Source: JBBILO01 sp037444855 | GTDB lineage: Bacteria; Patescibacteriota; Microgenomatia; UBA1406; GWC2-37-13 | NCBI GenBank assembly: GCA_037444855.1 | Contig: JBBILO010000003.1 | Span: 14,807-78,806 of the forward strand | DNA length: 64,000 nucleotides | Direction of reading: 5' to 3' | In this document: piece by piece, positions 1 through 8,950 of the stretch | Layout: every line of letters begins with the position of its first letter | How positions within the stretch are numbered: position 1 is the stretch's first letter | Notes under the pieces: model-generated | What the model saw: the letters and a program-made list of their open reading frames with translations, nothing else | Told to the model about the DNA's origin: nothing | Databases searched by the model: none | Program-made: the position numbers and the translations under genes

Positions 1-1
1 T

Positions 2-355
2 CAAAAACTTCTTGCTCGAATAATTGCCAAAATCGCCCAACGAGGATATGCGGTCATTGTTGGTCGTGGCGCCGAATATTTAGCTCCTTTCGCCTTAAAA
101 GTAAGAATTATTTGTGAGATGGAGCAAAGAATAAAAAACTTAATGAAATACGAAAAATTAACTCATGATGAAGCGATCAATTTAATCGAAAAATCTGACA
201 AAGAACGGAGCGATTTTATTCGCGCTCTTTATCATCATGATATCAAAAAGGCCCATCATTATGATTTGGTCATTCGCACTGGTCCCAATCTCTTAATCGA
301 AGATGCGGCTCAAATTATCATCTTAGCAGCAAAAAGAAGATTTGGGTTAAAATAA
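2..355 (+). CDS. Cytidylate kinase-like family protein, C-terminal part (cut by window edge)
   Basis: The frame is open from base 2, so the gene begins outside the window and an internal Met at 119 is not the start. Visible residues run from a GRGAEYL loop through KVRIICEMEQRI to DKERSDFIRALYHHD and a closing helix ending RRFGLK. This arrangement is typical of the Cytidylate_kin2 family, P-loop kinases that probably phosphorylate CMP or a related substrate in the cytoplasm. The P-loop itself lies upstream and cannot be seen. It converges on the ribosomal-protein operon at 490. The specific substrate is inferred only from the family. Confidence 0.7.
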   Translation, partial: QKLLARIIAKIAQRGYAVIVGRGAEYLAPFALKVRIICEMEQRIKNLMKYEKLTHDEAINLIEKSDKERSDFIRALYHHDIKKAHHYDLVIRTGPNLLIEDAAQIIILAAKRRFGLK

Positions 356-489
356 CCAATTAACCAAATATCAAAAAACTAAGCTAATTTTAAATTTTAA
401 ATTACAAATTTTAAAACAATTTTGAATTTTTTAATTTATTGATTTTTTTAGTTTTCTGTTCTAATTCGACGTTATACTTTATTAAGATG

Positions 490-1332
490 TTATTTAATCG
501 TTGACAAGTCTAACTCAATCGAAGGCGTCATTGTTGCTTTAATATAAGCTTTTTTAATATGTTTTACTCCAACTGAGGTTAAAAAAGCCAACACATTTTC
601 TTTGATTTCTTGATTGGAAAAAGAGAGTTTCCCCACCATCTGATGGATTAAAGGAAATTTAGGTTCTGTTTTCCACTGGAAAACACCTTTCGCAAATTTT
701 TTCGCCACCTCTTCTGGGTTCTCTGAAATCGTTCCTGCTTTTGGATTGGGCATTAATCCTTTTGGACCAAGAATTTTAGCCAATCGAGCTAATTTTGGCA
801 TATAAGAAGGGTGGGTAATTAAAATATCAAAATCTAATTTTCCTTTTTCAATATTCGCTAAAACCTCCTCATTGACAATAGCCACTTTTACGGTTTTTCC
901 GATTGAATGAGGAAGTTCAAACTCGCCCTTTAATCCCTTTTTATCTACATTTAAATGAAGTTCTATCGATTGTTTTAAATGATAAACATCCATCTTTTTT
1001 AAAAGGGCAATCGCCTCTTTTAACGGATATTTTTTCTTTTTATCAATTAATTTTTTTAATTCAAGATATTTTTTACCGCGGATCCTTCGTTTAACAATTA
1101 TCTTTTTTTCTTTCTTTTCTTTTTTTGTTTCTTTATTTTCCTCTAAAATCTTTTTTGCCTTCTCTAATTTAACTAACTCTTCTTCTTTCACTTCAACCGC
1201 CACCATTCGTTCGCCTCCTTTTAAACCAGGAGCGCGAATCTTCTTTTTTTCTTGAGCTCGTTCCTTTTGTTCTTTTTTTTGTTTTTCTTCAATTTCTTCT
1301 AGTCCTAAAATTCTTGTTCGAACTTTTCCCAT
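490..1332 (-). CDS. rplA: 50S ribosomal protein L1 with long charged N-terminal extension
   Basis: L1 binds 23S rRNA at the L1 stalk and often represses its own mRNA. The core starts near residue 84 (GKKYLELKKLIDKKKKYPL) and contains the signature ILGPKGLMPNPKAGT followed by the typical C-terminal half. The protein is 280 residues against about 230 for the family. The excess is a Lys/Glu-rich N-terminal segment of about 80 residues with no recognisable domain. Met43 could be an alternative start, but the frame is open and charged throughout. It is the last gene of secE-nusG-rplK-rplA; rplJ and rplL do not follow. Confidence 0.95.
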   Translation of the reverse strand: MGKVRTRILGLEEIEEKQKKEQKERAQEKKKIRAPGLKGGERMVAVEVKEEELVKLEKAKKILEENKETKKEKKEKKIIVKRRIRGKKYLELKKLIDKKKKYPLKEAIALLKKMDVYHLKQSIELHLNVDKKGLKGEFELPHSIGKTVKVAIVNEEVLANIEKGKLDFDILITHPSYMPKLARLAKILGPKGLMPNPKAGTISENPEEVAKKFAKGVFQWKTEPKFPLIHQMVGKLSFSNQEIKENVLAFLTSVGVKHIKKAYIKATMTPSIELDLSTIK

Positions 1333-1469
1333 ATTAAATTAAGTCCTAAATTCTAATTTCTAAATCCTAAACTAAACAAAATTGTTAAATCCTACACTCC
1401 AAATCTTCTGGACAAAAACGAATTCAAATTCAAATCGTTTAGAGTTTAGAATTTAGAGCCTAGAGTTTC

Positions 1470-1892
1470 TTATTCAATCTCTACTCCCATACTTCTTGCT
1501 GTTCCTTCAACAATCTTCATTGCCGCCTCTAAATTGGTCGTGTTTAAATCAGCCATTTTTTCTTTAGCGATCTCTTCCACCTGTTTTTTAGTCAACTTCC
1601 CTGCTTTTTCTGTATTGGGTTTACCCGATCCTTTTTGAATCCCTAACTTTTTTAAAATTATCGCCGAAACTGGCGGTAATTTGGTAATAAAAGTAAAACT
1701 TCGATCTTCATACACGGTAATCACCGCCGGTATAATTTGGCCTTTCATTTTTGCCGTTCGAGCATTATATTCCTTAATAAAATCCATAATCGCTACTCCA
1801 TGTTGACCAAGAGCTGGTCCAACAGGGGGCGCTGGAGTGGCTTCTCCAGCCGGTAGGTTTAATTTGATGACTGTTTTAACTTTTTTAGACAT
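1470..1892 (-). CDS. rplK: 50S ribosomal protein L11
   Basis: L11 forms the GTPase-associated centre with 23S rRNA. The N-terminal LNLPAGEATPAPPVGPALG and the C-terminal RNA-binding domain (IQKGSGKPNTEKAGKLTKKQ, then GTARSMGVEIE) are canonical, and 140 residues is the usual length. It sits between nusG and rplA in the conserved order. About 130 bases of AT-rich sequence separate it from each neighbour, more than in most bacteria; part is filled with word repeats such as ctaaattctaatttct. Confidence 0.97.
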   Translation of the reverse strand: MSKKVKTVIKLNLPAGEATPAPPVGPALGQHGVAIMDFIKEYNARTAKMKGQIIPAVITVYEDRSFTFITKLPPVSAIILKKLGIQKGSGKPNTEKAGKLTKKQVEEIAKEKMADLNTTNLEAAMKIVEGTARSMGVEIE

Positions 1893-2025
1893 AATAGATT
1901 GAATTATAAATTCTAATTTTAAATGTTTATCTTATTGTCCTAACCTTTACCTTTATTTATGATCTCGAATTCGTTGTCACTTCAGTGTAAACTGGAATCT
2001 CTTTTAACTGATTTATTAACTGATT

Positions 2026-2634
2026 TCAAATCTTTGCAATTTGAAAAAAGTCGAGTTCAACTGGTGTCTCGCGATCAAAAATTGAAACCAAAACTCTAAC
2101 CTTGCCTCTTTCTTCATCTATTTTATCAATTGTTCCCAGAAAGTCGGCAAAAGGTCCTTCAGTAATCTTAACCGCTTCGCCAACAGAAAAACTCGTTTTG
2201 AATTTTGGCTGTTCTTGTTTCACGAACTGCATGATGGCTTGAATTTCTTTTTCAGATACTGGAGTAGGTTTCGAACCTGAACCGACAAAACCAGTCACTC
2301 CCTCAGTTGTTCGAACCACCAACCAAGATTGGTCGTCTAAAATCATTCTAACTAAAAGGTATCCAGGAAAAACATTTTCCACTTTTTTAATCTTTTTTCC
2401 CCTTCTAACAACCACTATTTCTCTTGTAGGAATAACAATTTCAAAAATTTTATCAGTGACACCTAGAGTCTTAATTCTTTGCTCGAGGGCTTTTTTTGTT
2501 CTTCCTTCATAATTGGTATGGGTATGAATTACATACCATTTTCCGTTTTCGCTTAAAGACTTAACGTCTTCTTTCGACTCTAGTTGACTATTTTTCTTTT
2601 CTTCTAATTGGTTTGAATTTCTGTTATCTGTCAC
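2026..2634 (-). CDS. nusG: Transcription termination/antitermination protein NusG
   Basis: NusG couples RNA polymerase to Rho and to the ribosome. After a polar leader of about 30 residues comes the NGN domain (KWYVIHTHTNYEGRTKKALEQ, then VENVFPGYLLVRM), and the C-terminal KOW domain (VGEAVKITEGPFADFLGTID). Its start overlaps the secE stop by four bases, so the two are translationally coupled. A rho gene lies in the same window at 30371, so the NusG-Rho pair is present. Confidence 0.96.
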   Translation of the reverse strand: MTDNRNSNQLEEKKNSQLESKEDVKSLSENGKWYVIHTHTNYEGRTKKALEQRIKTLGVTDKIFEIVIPTREIVVVRRGKKIKKVENVFPGYLLVRMILDDQSWLVVRTTEGVTGFVGSGSKPTPVSEKEIQAIMQFVKQEQPKFKTSFSVGEAVKITEGPFADFLGTIDKIDEERGKVRVLVSIFDRETPVELDFFQIAKI

Positions 2635-2831
2635 CTAATTCGAGTAATAAATTCTAAAAATTTGGTTAAAAGAATATCTATTATACCGATATACAAACCA
2701 ATAGTCAAGGAAATAACAACAACAACCGCGGTTAAATAAATCGTTTGTTTTTTATTCGGCCAGCTAACCCTTTTTAACTCCTCAACTACTTCTTTACCAA
2801 AAGTAGGTGAACCAATTTTTTTGTTATCCAT
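2631..2831 (-). CDS. secE: Preprotein translocase subunit SecE
   Basis: A 66-residue single-span SecE of the short bacterial type. The motif FGKEVVEELKRVSWPNKKQT precedes one transmembrane helix (about residues 31-54). It stabilises the SecYE channel that exports the many secreted proteins of this window. It is the first gene of the operon with nusG and is divergent from the membrane protein at 2859, with only 27 bases between them, so regulatory signals must overlap the coding ends. Confidence 0.95.
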   Translation of the reverse strand: MDNKKIGSPTFGKEVVEELKRVSWPNKKQTIYLTAVVVVISLTIGLYIGIIDILLTKFLEFITRIR

Positions 2832-2858
2832 GAAAATATTTTACCACAGATAAAAATA

Positions 2859-3515
2859 ATGTATATTAAATCTATGAGTGATCAATCAAATATTAAAAAA
2901 ATTATTCACTCACTCTTTCTTGTCTTTTCGGCATTTCTAACTTTTTTATGGCCAAAGACCTCCCTTATAAACTATGATATTGAAATCGGAGCTTTGCTTT
3001 TTCTTATCCTCTACTTGGCTAAAAAATTTATTCCTCAAAAAACCAATTTTTTAGAATCAATAATTTTTACTCTCATTGTTCTTATTGTTATCAACTCAAC
3101 CGGCGGCATCAATTCTCCTTTTTTCTTTCTTATTTATTTTTTGCTATTTTCTCTTTCGCTTCTTTTAGAACCAATCACCCCCTTAACTCTTTCTCTTTCC
3201 CTAATTATCTTTTTTCTTATTTTTTCATCCCCAACCGAAGATTTTAAGCATTTACTACCAATCTTTTCTTTAGCTTTTCTCACCCCTTTTGCTCTTTATC
3301 TGGGCAAAGAATATCTTCTTGTCCAAAAAACAAAAAAGATACTGGTTCAAAATAAAGAAGATACTTTTCTTTTTCTTTCTTTAATCATCAAAAACCATCT
3401 TAAAAATATTAAAAACGCAATCGAAAATTTTACTGGCGATCATCAATTAGAAAAGATTAAAAAACACGCTCTCCAAATGGAAAGCTTAATCGAAAAATTT
3501 GAAAAAAGCCAATGA
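2859..3515 (+). CDS. Multi-span membrane protein resembling a sensor-kinase input module without a kinase domain
   Basis: About six hydrophobic helices are followed by a short cytoplasmic coiled tail (residues about 158-218). The segment STGGINSPFFFLIYFLLF matches the TGGxxSPF loop often seen in membrane input domains of histidine kinases. The C-terminal helix looks like a degenerate dimerisation helix, but there is no H-box and no ATPase domain. Met6 (2874) is an alternative start. The stop overlaps the next gene by four bases (ATGA), placing it in one operon with the two exported proteins that follow. Function unknown. Confidence 0.6.
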   Translation: MYIKSMSDQSNIKKIIHSLFLVFSAFLTFLWPKTSLINYDIEIGALLFLILYLAKKFIPQKTNFLESIIFTLIVLIVINSTGGINSPFFFLIYFLLFSLSLLLEPITPLTLSLSLIIFFLIFSSPTEDFKHLLPIFSLAFLTPFALYLGKEYLLVQKTKKILVQNKEDTFLFLSLIIKNHLKNIKNAIENFTGDHQLEKIKKHALQMESLIEKFEKSQ

Positions 3516-4264
3516 AAAAAATTGTTTTTTTTGTTGTCTTATTCTATATTTTTATCATATTAAGATATATTTTTGCTTGGAAATTAATAAAGGCCGGCTA
3601 TGCCATTGATATGGAGTCATCTTTATATAAAATTAAGTTTGGGACGATAGATATTGCCGGTGGAAAAAAACAATCAAGTAATTATTCTCTATCAGATAGT
3701 ATCGGCCAAACAGCAGCCAATCAGTTTAATTCCTCGGGTTATATTATTAAGGCTGGATTCCAATACCTTTATTCGCTTTACCCTTTTATCTTTTCAGTTT
3801 CTCAAACAAGAATTAATTTTGGAACAATTATACCAAATAATCCTCAAACTCAACAGGCGATATTAAATGTTTCTAATTCTTCAGCTTATGGCTATCAAGT
3901 CACGGTAATCGAAGAAGGACCAATGCGAACCCTTAATGGTAGCAACATTATCCCTGATACTATCTGTGACGGTGGTACTAATACCTGCACTGAAACTCTC
4001 GCTAAACTTTGGACCCTTAATTCAGCCTACGGATTTGGATATAATATGAGTGGTAACGATATCCCTTCTGATTTCATTAATACTAATTACTTCCGACCAT
4101 TTCCAGATCGATTAAGTAATGAAAACCCAGCTCTAATCATGACTTCAAATAATGTCGGAAAAAATCGTCAGGCGACAATAACCTTTAAAATCAATGTATC
4201 GCCTATTCAACCTGCTGGCAGTTATCAAACAATTATCAATTTTGTCGCCACTCCAAGATTTTAA
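3512..4264 (+). CDS. Exported beta-rich protein with C-terminal WxL-like domain
   Basis: An N-terminal hydrophobic segment (residues 3-22) is followed by an exported region. The C-terminal 150 residues begin INFGTIIPNNPQTQQAILNV and end INVSPIQPAGSYQTIINFVA, with LWTLNSAYGFGY in between and a Cys pair in a loop. The same domain, including the GFGY and QPAG(S/Y)Y motifs, ends the protein at 10147, so the two are paralogues. The pattern resembles Gram-positive WxL surface domains, which also pair with a DUF916-like partner; here the partner would be the next gene. The WxL comparison is inference. Confidence 0.6.
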   Translation: MKKIVFFVVLFYIFIILRYIFAWKLIKAGYAIDMESSLYKIKFGTIDIAGGKKQSSNYSLSDSIGQTAANQFNSSGYIIKAGFQYLYSLYPFIFSVSQTRINFGTIIPNNPQTQQAILNVSNSSAYGYQVTVIEEGPMRTLNGSNIIPDTICDGGTNTCTETLAKLWTLNSAYGFGYNMSGNDIPSDFINTNYFRPFPDRLSNENPALIMTSNNVGKNRQATITFKINVSPIQPAGSYQTIINFVATPRF

Positions 4265-4277
4265 TCAAAAAATCAAA

Positions 4278-5276
4278 ATGCACAATTTACAATTGACAAC
4301 GATTAAATATTTGTTCATCTTTTTAAGTTCTATCTATGGGCTTCTAACTTTTAACTTAAAATTTGTCAACGCTCAACAAGTCTCTCTTTCACTTTCTCCT
4401 CCCCTGATTGAATTAATTATTAAACCTGGCAAATCAGTCATTATTGCCTATCAAATAGAAAATTTAGGCGATCCAGTCTATCTAAGTACCAACGTTGTCT
4501 CTTTTGAAGTTAAAGATAATTTAGGCAACGTTAAACTAAAAGAAAAAGCCGAAGGTCCTTTTCGCTTTTCTCTTGATAATAGTCAATTGGCTCTCAATCA
4601 ACCTTTTTTTCTTAAAACTCGCCAAAAAGAACAATTACTTTTAAGGATAAGAGCGATTGAAGGGGCTCCAGAAGGAGATTATTACTATACATTGATTGTC
4701 TCAACCCAACCAAGGATGGTCACTGAAGGGGAATCAATTAGTAGCACAAAAGCGACAATTGGAGCTAACATTATCACAACAGTTACTGAATCGGGAAAGA
4801 TTAATATTAAGGGCAAAGTTGCTCTCTTTGACGTCCTTCCCCGCTTTCGTTTACCTTTTGGAAAAAAGTATCTTAACTTTTTTGACAGTAATGATAAAAT
4901 TCCCATCGTCTTGATTTTAGAAAATCAAGGAAAAAACTTTATCAAACCAGAAGGACAAATTATTTTAAAAGGAAATTTCGGTGAAACCGCTCATTATCAA
5001 CTACTTCCCCAAAATATTTTAGCCGAATCACAACGATTAATTGAAGCCACTCCTTCAGCAGAAATCGAGATAAAAAAACCAGTCAGTCTGATTCTTTCCG
5101 GTTTTTTCCTTGGTCGATATCGTCTTTCAACTAATATTAATTTTGGCCAAGGAACGCCAAATATTTTTGCCTCAACTTCCTTTATTGCATTACCCTTTAA
5201 ATTTATTTTAGGTCTCCTTGGAGCTCTAATAATTATCATCGTAATTTTCCGAAAATTTACAAACGAACGAGAATAA
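4278..5276 (+). CDS. Secreted beta-sandwich protein anchored by a C-terminal membrane helix (DUF916-like)
   Basis: The start chosen is the Met of MHNLQLTTIKYLF, which gives a clean signal peptide ending VNA and lies after the upstream stop; an earlier start at 4194 would overlap the previous gene. The exported part begins VSLSLSPPLIELIIKPGKSV, a beta-sandwich opening like that of COG1470/DUF916 proteins. One membrane helix (FILGLLGALIIIIVIF) and a short charged tail end the protein. It is paralogous in layout to the gene at 11626. Together with 3512 it forms a ligand plus anchor pair; the partnership is inferred from neighbourhood. Confidence 0.6.
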   Translation: MHNLQLTTIKYLFIFLSSIYGLLTFNLKFVNAQQVSLSLSPPLIELIIKPGKSVIIAYQIENLGDPVYLSTNVVSFEVKDNLGNVKLKEKAEGPFRFSLDNSQLALNQPFFLKTRQKEQLLLRIRAIEGAPEGDYYYTLIVSTQPRMVTEGESISSTKATIGANIITTVTESGKINIKGKVALFDVLPRFRLPFGKKYLNFFDSNDKIPIVLILENQGKNFIKPEGQIILKGNFGETAHYQLLPQNILAESQRLIEATPSAEIEIKKPVSLILSGFFLGRYRLSTNINFGQGTPNIFASTSFIALPFKFILGLLGALIIIIVIFRKFTNERE

Positions 5277-5596
5277 ATACGGTTAATTTATTAGTTATGT
5301 GGAAGTTTAATTTTTAGCCTTAAAATAAAAAAAGACCCCGATAGTCATTTCGACCCCCAAACCTACCCTCTGAGAATCGAAGGGTTCGGAATGACAAAGG
5401 AAAACAACTCGCTAACTCGCAAAAATAGCAACCCGTTAACTGATCTTACCGATTCAACTGATTCAACTGATTTAACTCTTATACCCCTCCCATTTGGAAG
5501 CTCTCTTTATGATCTTAGGTTAGTTAGAAATTTTTATTGTCCTAAAAGAACCTATTTGGGTTTAATCTTTAATGTCCGAAAGGGATCCCTTTAGGC
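5277..5596. repeat. Non-coding stretch with small palindromic repeats
   Basis: There is no convincing gene in these 320 bases. A REP-like fragment (gtcatttcg, then ggaatgac) spans about 5342-5400, with ccctctgagaatcgaaggg inside it. Tandem gattcaact words follow at about 5449-5475. At 5576-5595 is a 20-base near-palindrome built on AAGGGATCCCTT, a family seen again at 16482 and 60844. The 67-codon frame across this stretch is made of these repeats. Confidence 0.6.
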
Positions 5597-6259
5597 TTAG
5601 TTTTTAGACGTTAAATGTTTAAGATACCTTTTTCGATGAACCCGACTGATCCCATTCTTTTTTATCGCCTCTCGATGATCTTTTGTTCCATAACCTTTAT
5701 TTTTATCCCAACGATACGCAGGATAACAATGGTTTAATTTTTTCATCAATCGATCTCGATAAACCTTAGCGATAATCGAAGAGGCGGCAATTGAAAAACA
5801 TAAACAATCTCCTTTAATTATTCCCTTCTGATTAATTAATCGATCTTTAATTTTTAAATTAATATTTCTTTTTGGTAAATAACCATCAACTAAAATAACA
5901 AGATTCTTTCTTTTTGTTTTTTCGATAATTTTTTTAAATACTTCTTTTATCCCTGTTTCGAAAGCAAAACTTATTCCATGTTGATCAATTATTTGATGAG
6001 AAACTTGAGTAATCGAATAAAATAAGCAGTTCTTTTTAATCCAAATCGCTAGCTTTTCTCTTCTCAAAGGAGAAATTTTTTTTGAGTCGTTGATTAAAAA
6101 ACGCTCTCTAGATCTTGTTTTAATAATTTTCGGTGGGAAACAAACGCCAGCAACAACCAAAGGTCCGGCCAACGCCCCTCTCCCTACTTCATCAACGCCA
6201 ATAACCAGAAGTTTTTTTTGCCAGTATTGTTTTTCTATTTGAAAATTTAATCCTTTCAT
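5597..6259 (-). CDS. rnhB: Ribonuclease HII
   Basis: Cleaves the RNA strand of RNA-DNA hybrids at embedded ribonucleotides. The catalytic motif GVDEVGRGALAGPLVVAG places Asp23-Glu24 at the active site. VDG and SIIAKVYRDRLM supply the remaining acidic and structural positions, and GYGTKDHREAI is the usual C-terminal signature. Length (220) is normal. It is transcribed convergently to the exported-protein operon and divergently from comEA. Confidence 0.96.
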   Translation of the reverse strand: MKGLNFQIEKQYWQKKLLVIGVDEVGRGALAGPLVVAGVCFPPKIIKTRSRERFLINDSKKISPLRREKLAIWIKKNCLFYSITQVSHQIIDQHGISFAFETGIKEVFKKIIEKTKRKNLVILVDGYLPKRNINLKIKDRLINQKGIIKGDCLCFSIAASSIIAKVYRDRLMKKLNHCYPAYRWDKNKGYGTKDHREAIKKNGISRVHRKRYLKHLTSKN

Positions 6260-6332
6260 GACAATCTAAAAACAAATTTTGTTGTTTTTATCAGGCTGAA
6301 ATTAAAAAAACTTTGTGTTAATTGTTTATTTA

Positions 6333-6998
6333 ATGTTATCAGAAAAAAATCTTCGGTGGTTAAGAAAAAAAATCAAAAAGCTTTGGTTTGAACTAACTGT
6401 TTTCTTTGTCTCTATTATTATTACCGTTTTTACTCTTAATTCTATTTTAAAAAATAATAAAAATTCTACTTCGGAAGATATCTGTATAGAGCCCCAAAAA
6501 AATATTATGGCGGTTGAAAAAACTAGTCTTTTTGTCGATATCTCTGGAGCGGTCAACAAACCAGGAGTCTATGAAATTGCACCCGGAGCCCGATTAAAAG
6601 ATATCTTAAAATTAAGCGGTGGCTTATCGGATCATGCTGATAAAATGTTTTTTGCCCGTAATTTTAATCTTGCTCGATTTGTCTCTGATCAAGAAAAAAT
6701 ATATATTCCCTCGATAACAGAAATTAATGCCGGTATATTTACCGAAACGGCTAGGAACGTTGATTATATCACTCCGAATGAAATTCCAAATCAAATAAAT
6801 ACAGAAACGAAAACTAATAATAAAGTTAATATTAATCAGGCAACCGCCGAAGAATTAGATCAATTGCCAGGCGTTGGGCCAACAACGGTTAGAAAAATTA
6901 TCGATAATCGTCCATTTTCTTCTCTTAATGAGCTACTTGACAAAAAAATTGTCAATAAATCAACCTTTGAAAAAATTAAAGCCCTAATTCAAATTTAA
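6333..6998 (+). CDS. comEA: ComEA-like DNA-binding competence protein (SLBB + helix-hairpin-helix)
   Basis: One N-terminal membrane helix, then an SLBB domain (SGAVNKPGVYEIAPGARLKD), a linker, and a C-terminal double helix-hairpin-helix (VNINQATAEELDQLPGVGPT). This is the ComEA plan: it binds incoming double-stranded DNA at the outer face of the membrane. The ATG at 6333 is preferred over a GTG at 6315. The stop overlaps the next start (TAATG), coupling it to the comEC-like gene. Confidence 0.9.
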   Translation: MLSEKNLRWLRKKIKKLWFELTVFFVSIIITVFTLNSILKNNKNSTSEDICIEPQKNIMAVEKTSLFVDISGAVNKPGVYEIAPGARLKDILKLSGGLSDHADKMFFARNFNLARFVSDQEKIYIPSITEINAGIFTETARNVDYITPNEIPNQINTETKTNNKVNINQATAEELDQLPGVGPTTVRKIIDNRPFSSLNELLDKKIVNKSTFEKIKALIQI

Positions 6999-7813
6999 TG
7001 CTCAATAATAATATTTTTACGTCCGTTATTAATTCTTATTTTTACGAACCTCATTCATCTTTACTTAATGGCATATTATTTGGCAAAACATTAAAAACTT
7101 CAAACGACTTGTTTTATCAACTAAAAGCAACTGGATTATTACATATTGTTGTTGCTTCTGGTACCAATCTGACTATTTTTTCAGGAATTGTTGCCAATTT
7201 TACCCAATTTTTTAGCAAAAGAATAGCAATTCTGATTAATATCATTTTTATTATTTTTTATATTTATATAGTAGGTATTCAAGCCCCAATTATTAGAGCT
7301 GGTTTTATGACTATTTTAACGCTCGTGGCTTTATTAATTGGAAGAAAAACTTATGTTTTTTATCTACTCTTTATCTCACTTTTACCCGTATCAATTCTTC
7401 ATTTTTTCTATCCTAAAGAAATAACTGTTCTTTCCACACTCCTATCTTATGGTGCTACTTTAGGTTTAATACTTTTCGGACGGACGAAAAATTTTCAACC
7501 AAAAAATTACTGGGAAAAAATAAAAGTTAATTTATTAAAAGAATTTCAACCAGCATTAGCCGCTCAAATTTTTACCGCCCCAATAATCTTTTTTTATTTC
7601 AAACAGATTTCTTTAATTTCACCTTTAACTAATTTATTAATTGCCCCATTTATTCCTCCGTTAATGATCACCGGTTTTTTGACCGCAATTTTGGGCAAGA
7701 TTCACTATCTTTTAGGTCTACCTTTTTCCTTTGTTTGTCAAATGATTCTTGATTATATGCTTTTTATTATTAATTTTTTCAGCAACATCCCCTATGGCTT
7801 TATTCAATTTTAA
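6998..7813 (+). CDS. comEC: ComEC competence channel, membrane half
   Basis: A 271-residue polytopic protein carrying the Competence domain: LLNGILFGKTLKTSNDLFYQ, then GLLHIVVASGTNLTIFSG and IQAPIIRAGFMTILTLVALL. It would form the channel that passes one DNA strand inward. Full-length ComEC proteins also have an N-terminal OB domain and a C-terminal metallo-beta-lactamase domain. The first is missing and the second is the separate gene at 7979. Confidence 0.88.
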   Translation: MLNNNIFTSVINSYFYEPHSSLLNGILFGKTLKTSNDLFYQLKATGLLHIVVASGTNLTIFSGIVANFTQFFSKRIAILINIIFIIFYIYIVGIQAPIIRAGFMTILTLVALLIGRKTYVFYLLFISLLPVSILHFFYPKEITVLSTLLSYGATLGLILFGRTKNFQPKNYWEKIKVNLLKEFQPALAAQIFTAPIIFFYFKQISLISPLTNLLIAPFIPPLMITGFLTAILGKIHYLLGLPFSFVCQMILDYMLFIINFFSNIPYGFIQF

Positions 7814-7978
7814 AAATATAAATATAAAAAATAATAAAAAATACAAAATTATTACACAATTAAATAAAGAGCTTCTTAAAAACTTAAACTTTATAAGTTT
7901 CAGTTCAAAATTTCAACGTTTTGCGACATGATTGTGGATCTAAGTGTTGAGATTTTATAGGTAATAAAAAATATCTTT

Positions 7979-8863
7979 ATGGTGTTAGATAGAGTAAAAT
8001 CGGTTATTTTAATTCTTTTGTTTTGTTTATTAATTTTTTCTTTAAAATATCTCTCCTATTTTTTTGATCAGCGGACAAAAATTGTCTTTTGCGACGTTGG
8101 ACAAGGTGATGCTTCTTATATCAGAATTAAAAACAAAATGGATCTTTTAATTGATGCAGGTCCCGATAAAAAAATTTTTTCTTGTTTGGGAAAATATATG
8201 CCATTTTGGGATAAGAAAATCGAGCTGGCTTTTATCACTCATCCCCAAAAAGATCATTTCGGTGGCTATCTTTATTTGCTCGACCGTTACCATATTAAAA
8301 AAATTGCAATAATTCCTATTGATAATCCTAGTTCTTCTTTTAAAAAATTAAAAGAAAAAATCCACCAAAAAAATATTCCTCTACTGTTCCCGGTGGCCGG
8401 TGATCAAATAAAAATTTTTGATACGATAATTTTTTTTTATTGGCCAAAAAAAGATTTCTTACAATCAAAAATTATTTTTAAAAATCACTCACGATTTGGT
8501 TATCCGCTTGATAATACTAATAACTTCTCTTTAATCTTTCTTCTTGAAGAAAATCGCTTCCGTGTTCTCTATACCAGCGATGCTTCGCCCCTAATAATAA
8601 ATAGTATTTTGAATGAATCTAAAGTTGATTTATTGCGTCTTAAAAATCTCGATGTCTTAAAAGTACCCCATCATGGCTCAAGAAATGGCCTGACTGAAAA
8701 CTTTCTAAAATTAGCAAATCCCAAGATAGGAGTAATCAGTGTAGGTAAAAATAACGCTTATGGACATCCAAATAAAGAAGTGTTGGATATGCTCAAAGCC
8801 CAAAGGGTAAAAATTAAACGGACGGATAAAAATGGAGACGTAGAAATAAAATTAAATGAATAA
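7979..8863 (+). CDS. ComEC-type metallo-beta-lactamase domain protein (nuclease half)
   Basis: After one hydrophobic segment comes the ComEC C-terminal hydrolase: FCDVGQGDASYIR, the metal motif THPQKDHFGG, YTSDAS, LKVPHHGSRNG and SVGKNNAYGHP. In complete ComEC this domain is thought to degrade the strand that is not imported. It follows the channel half by 165 AT-rich bases, in a different frame and with its own membrane segment. Separate polypeptides are therefore more likely than a recent frameshift. Confidence 0.85.
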   Translation: MVLDRVKSVILILLFCLLIFSLKYLSYFFDQRTKIVFCDVGQGDASYIRIKNKMDLLIDAGPDKKIFSCLGKYMPFWDKKIELAFITHPQKDHFGGYLYLLDRYHIKKIAIIPIDNPSSSFKKLKEKIHQKNIPLLFPVAGDQIKIFDTIIFFYWPKKDFLQSKIIFKNHSRFGYPLDNTNNFSLIFLLEENRFRVLYTSDASPLIINSILNESKVDLLRLKNLDVLKVPHHGSRNGLTENFLKLANPKIGVISVGKNNAYGHPNKEVLDMLKAQRVKIKRTDKNGDVEIKLNE

Positions 8864-8950
8864 ATAATAATAAAAAAACGATAATGAAAGGTTTTTAATA
8901 ATTTAGAAATTGATTTTAGGCTATAATTTTTTAATTTCAATCTTTCACTT

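Noticed and set aside
4194..4277. Earlier start for the 4278 gene
   Set aside because: It would overlap the upstream gene by 71 bases and add 28 residues in front of a clean signal peptide.
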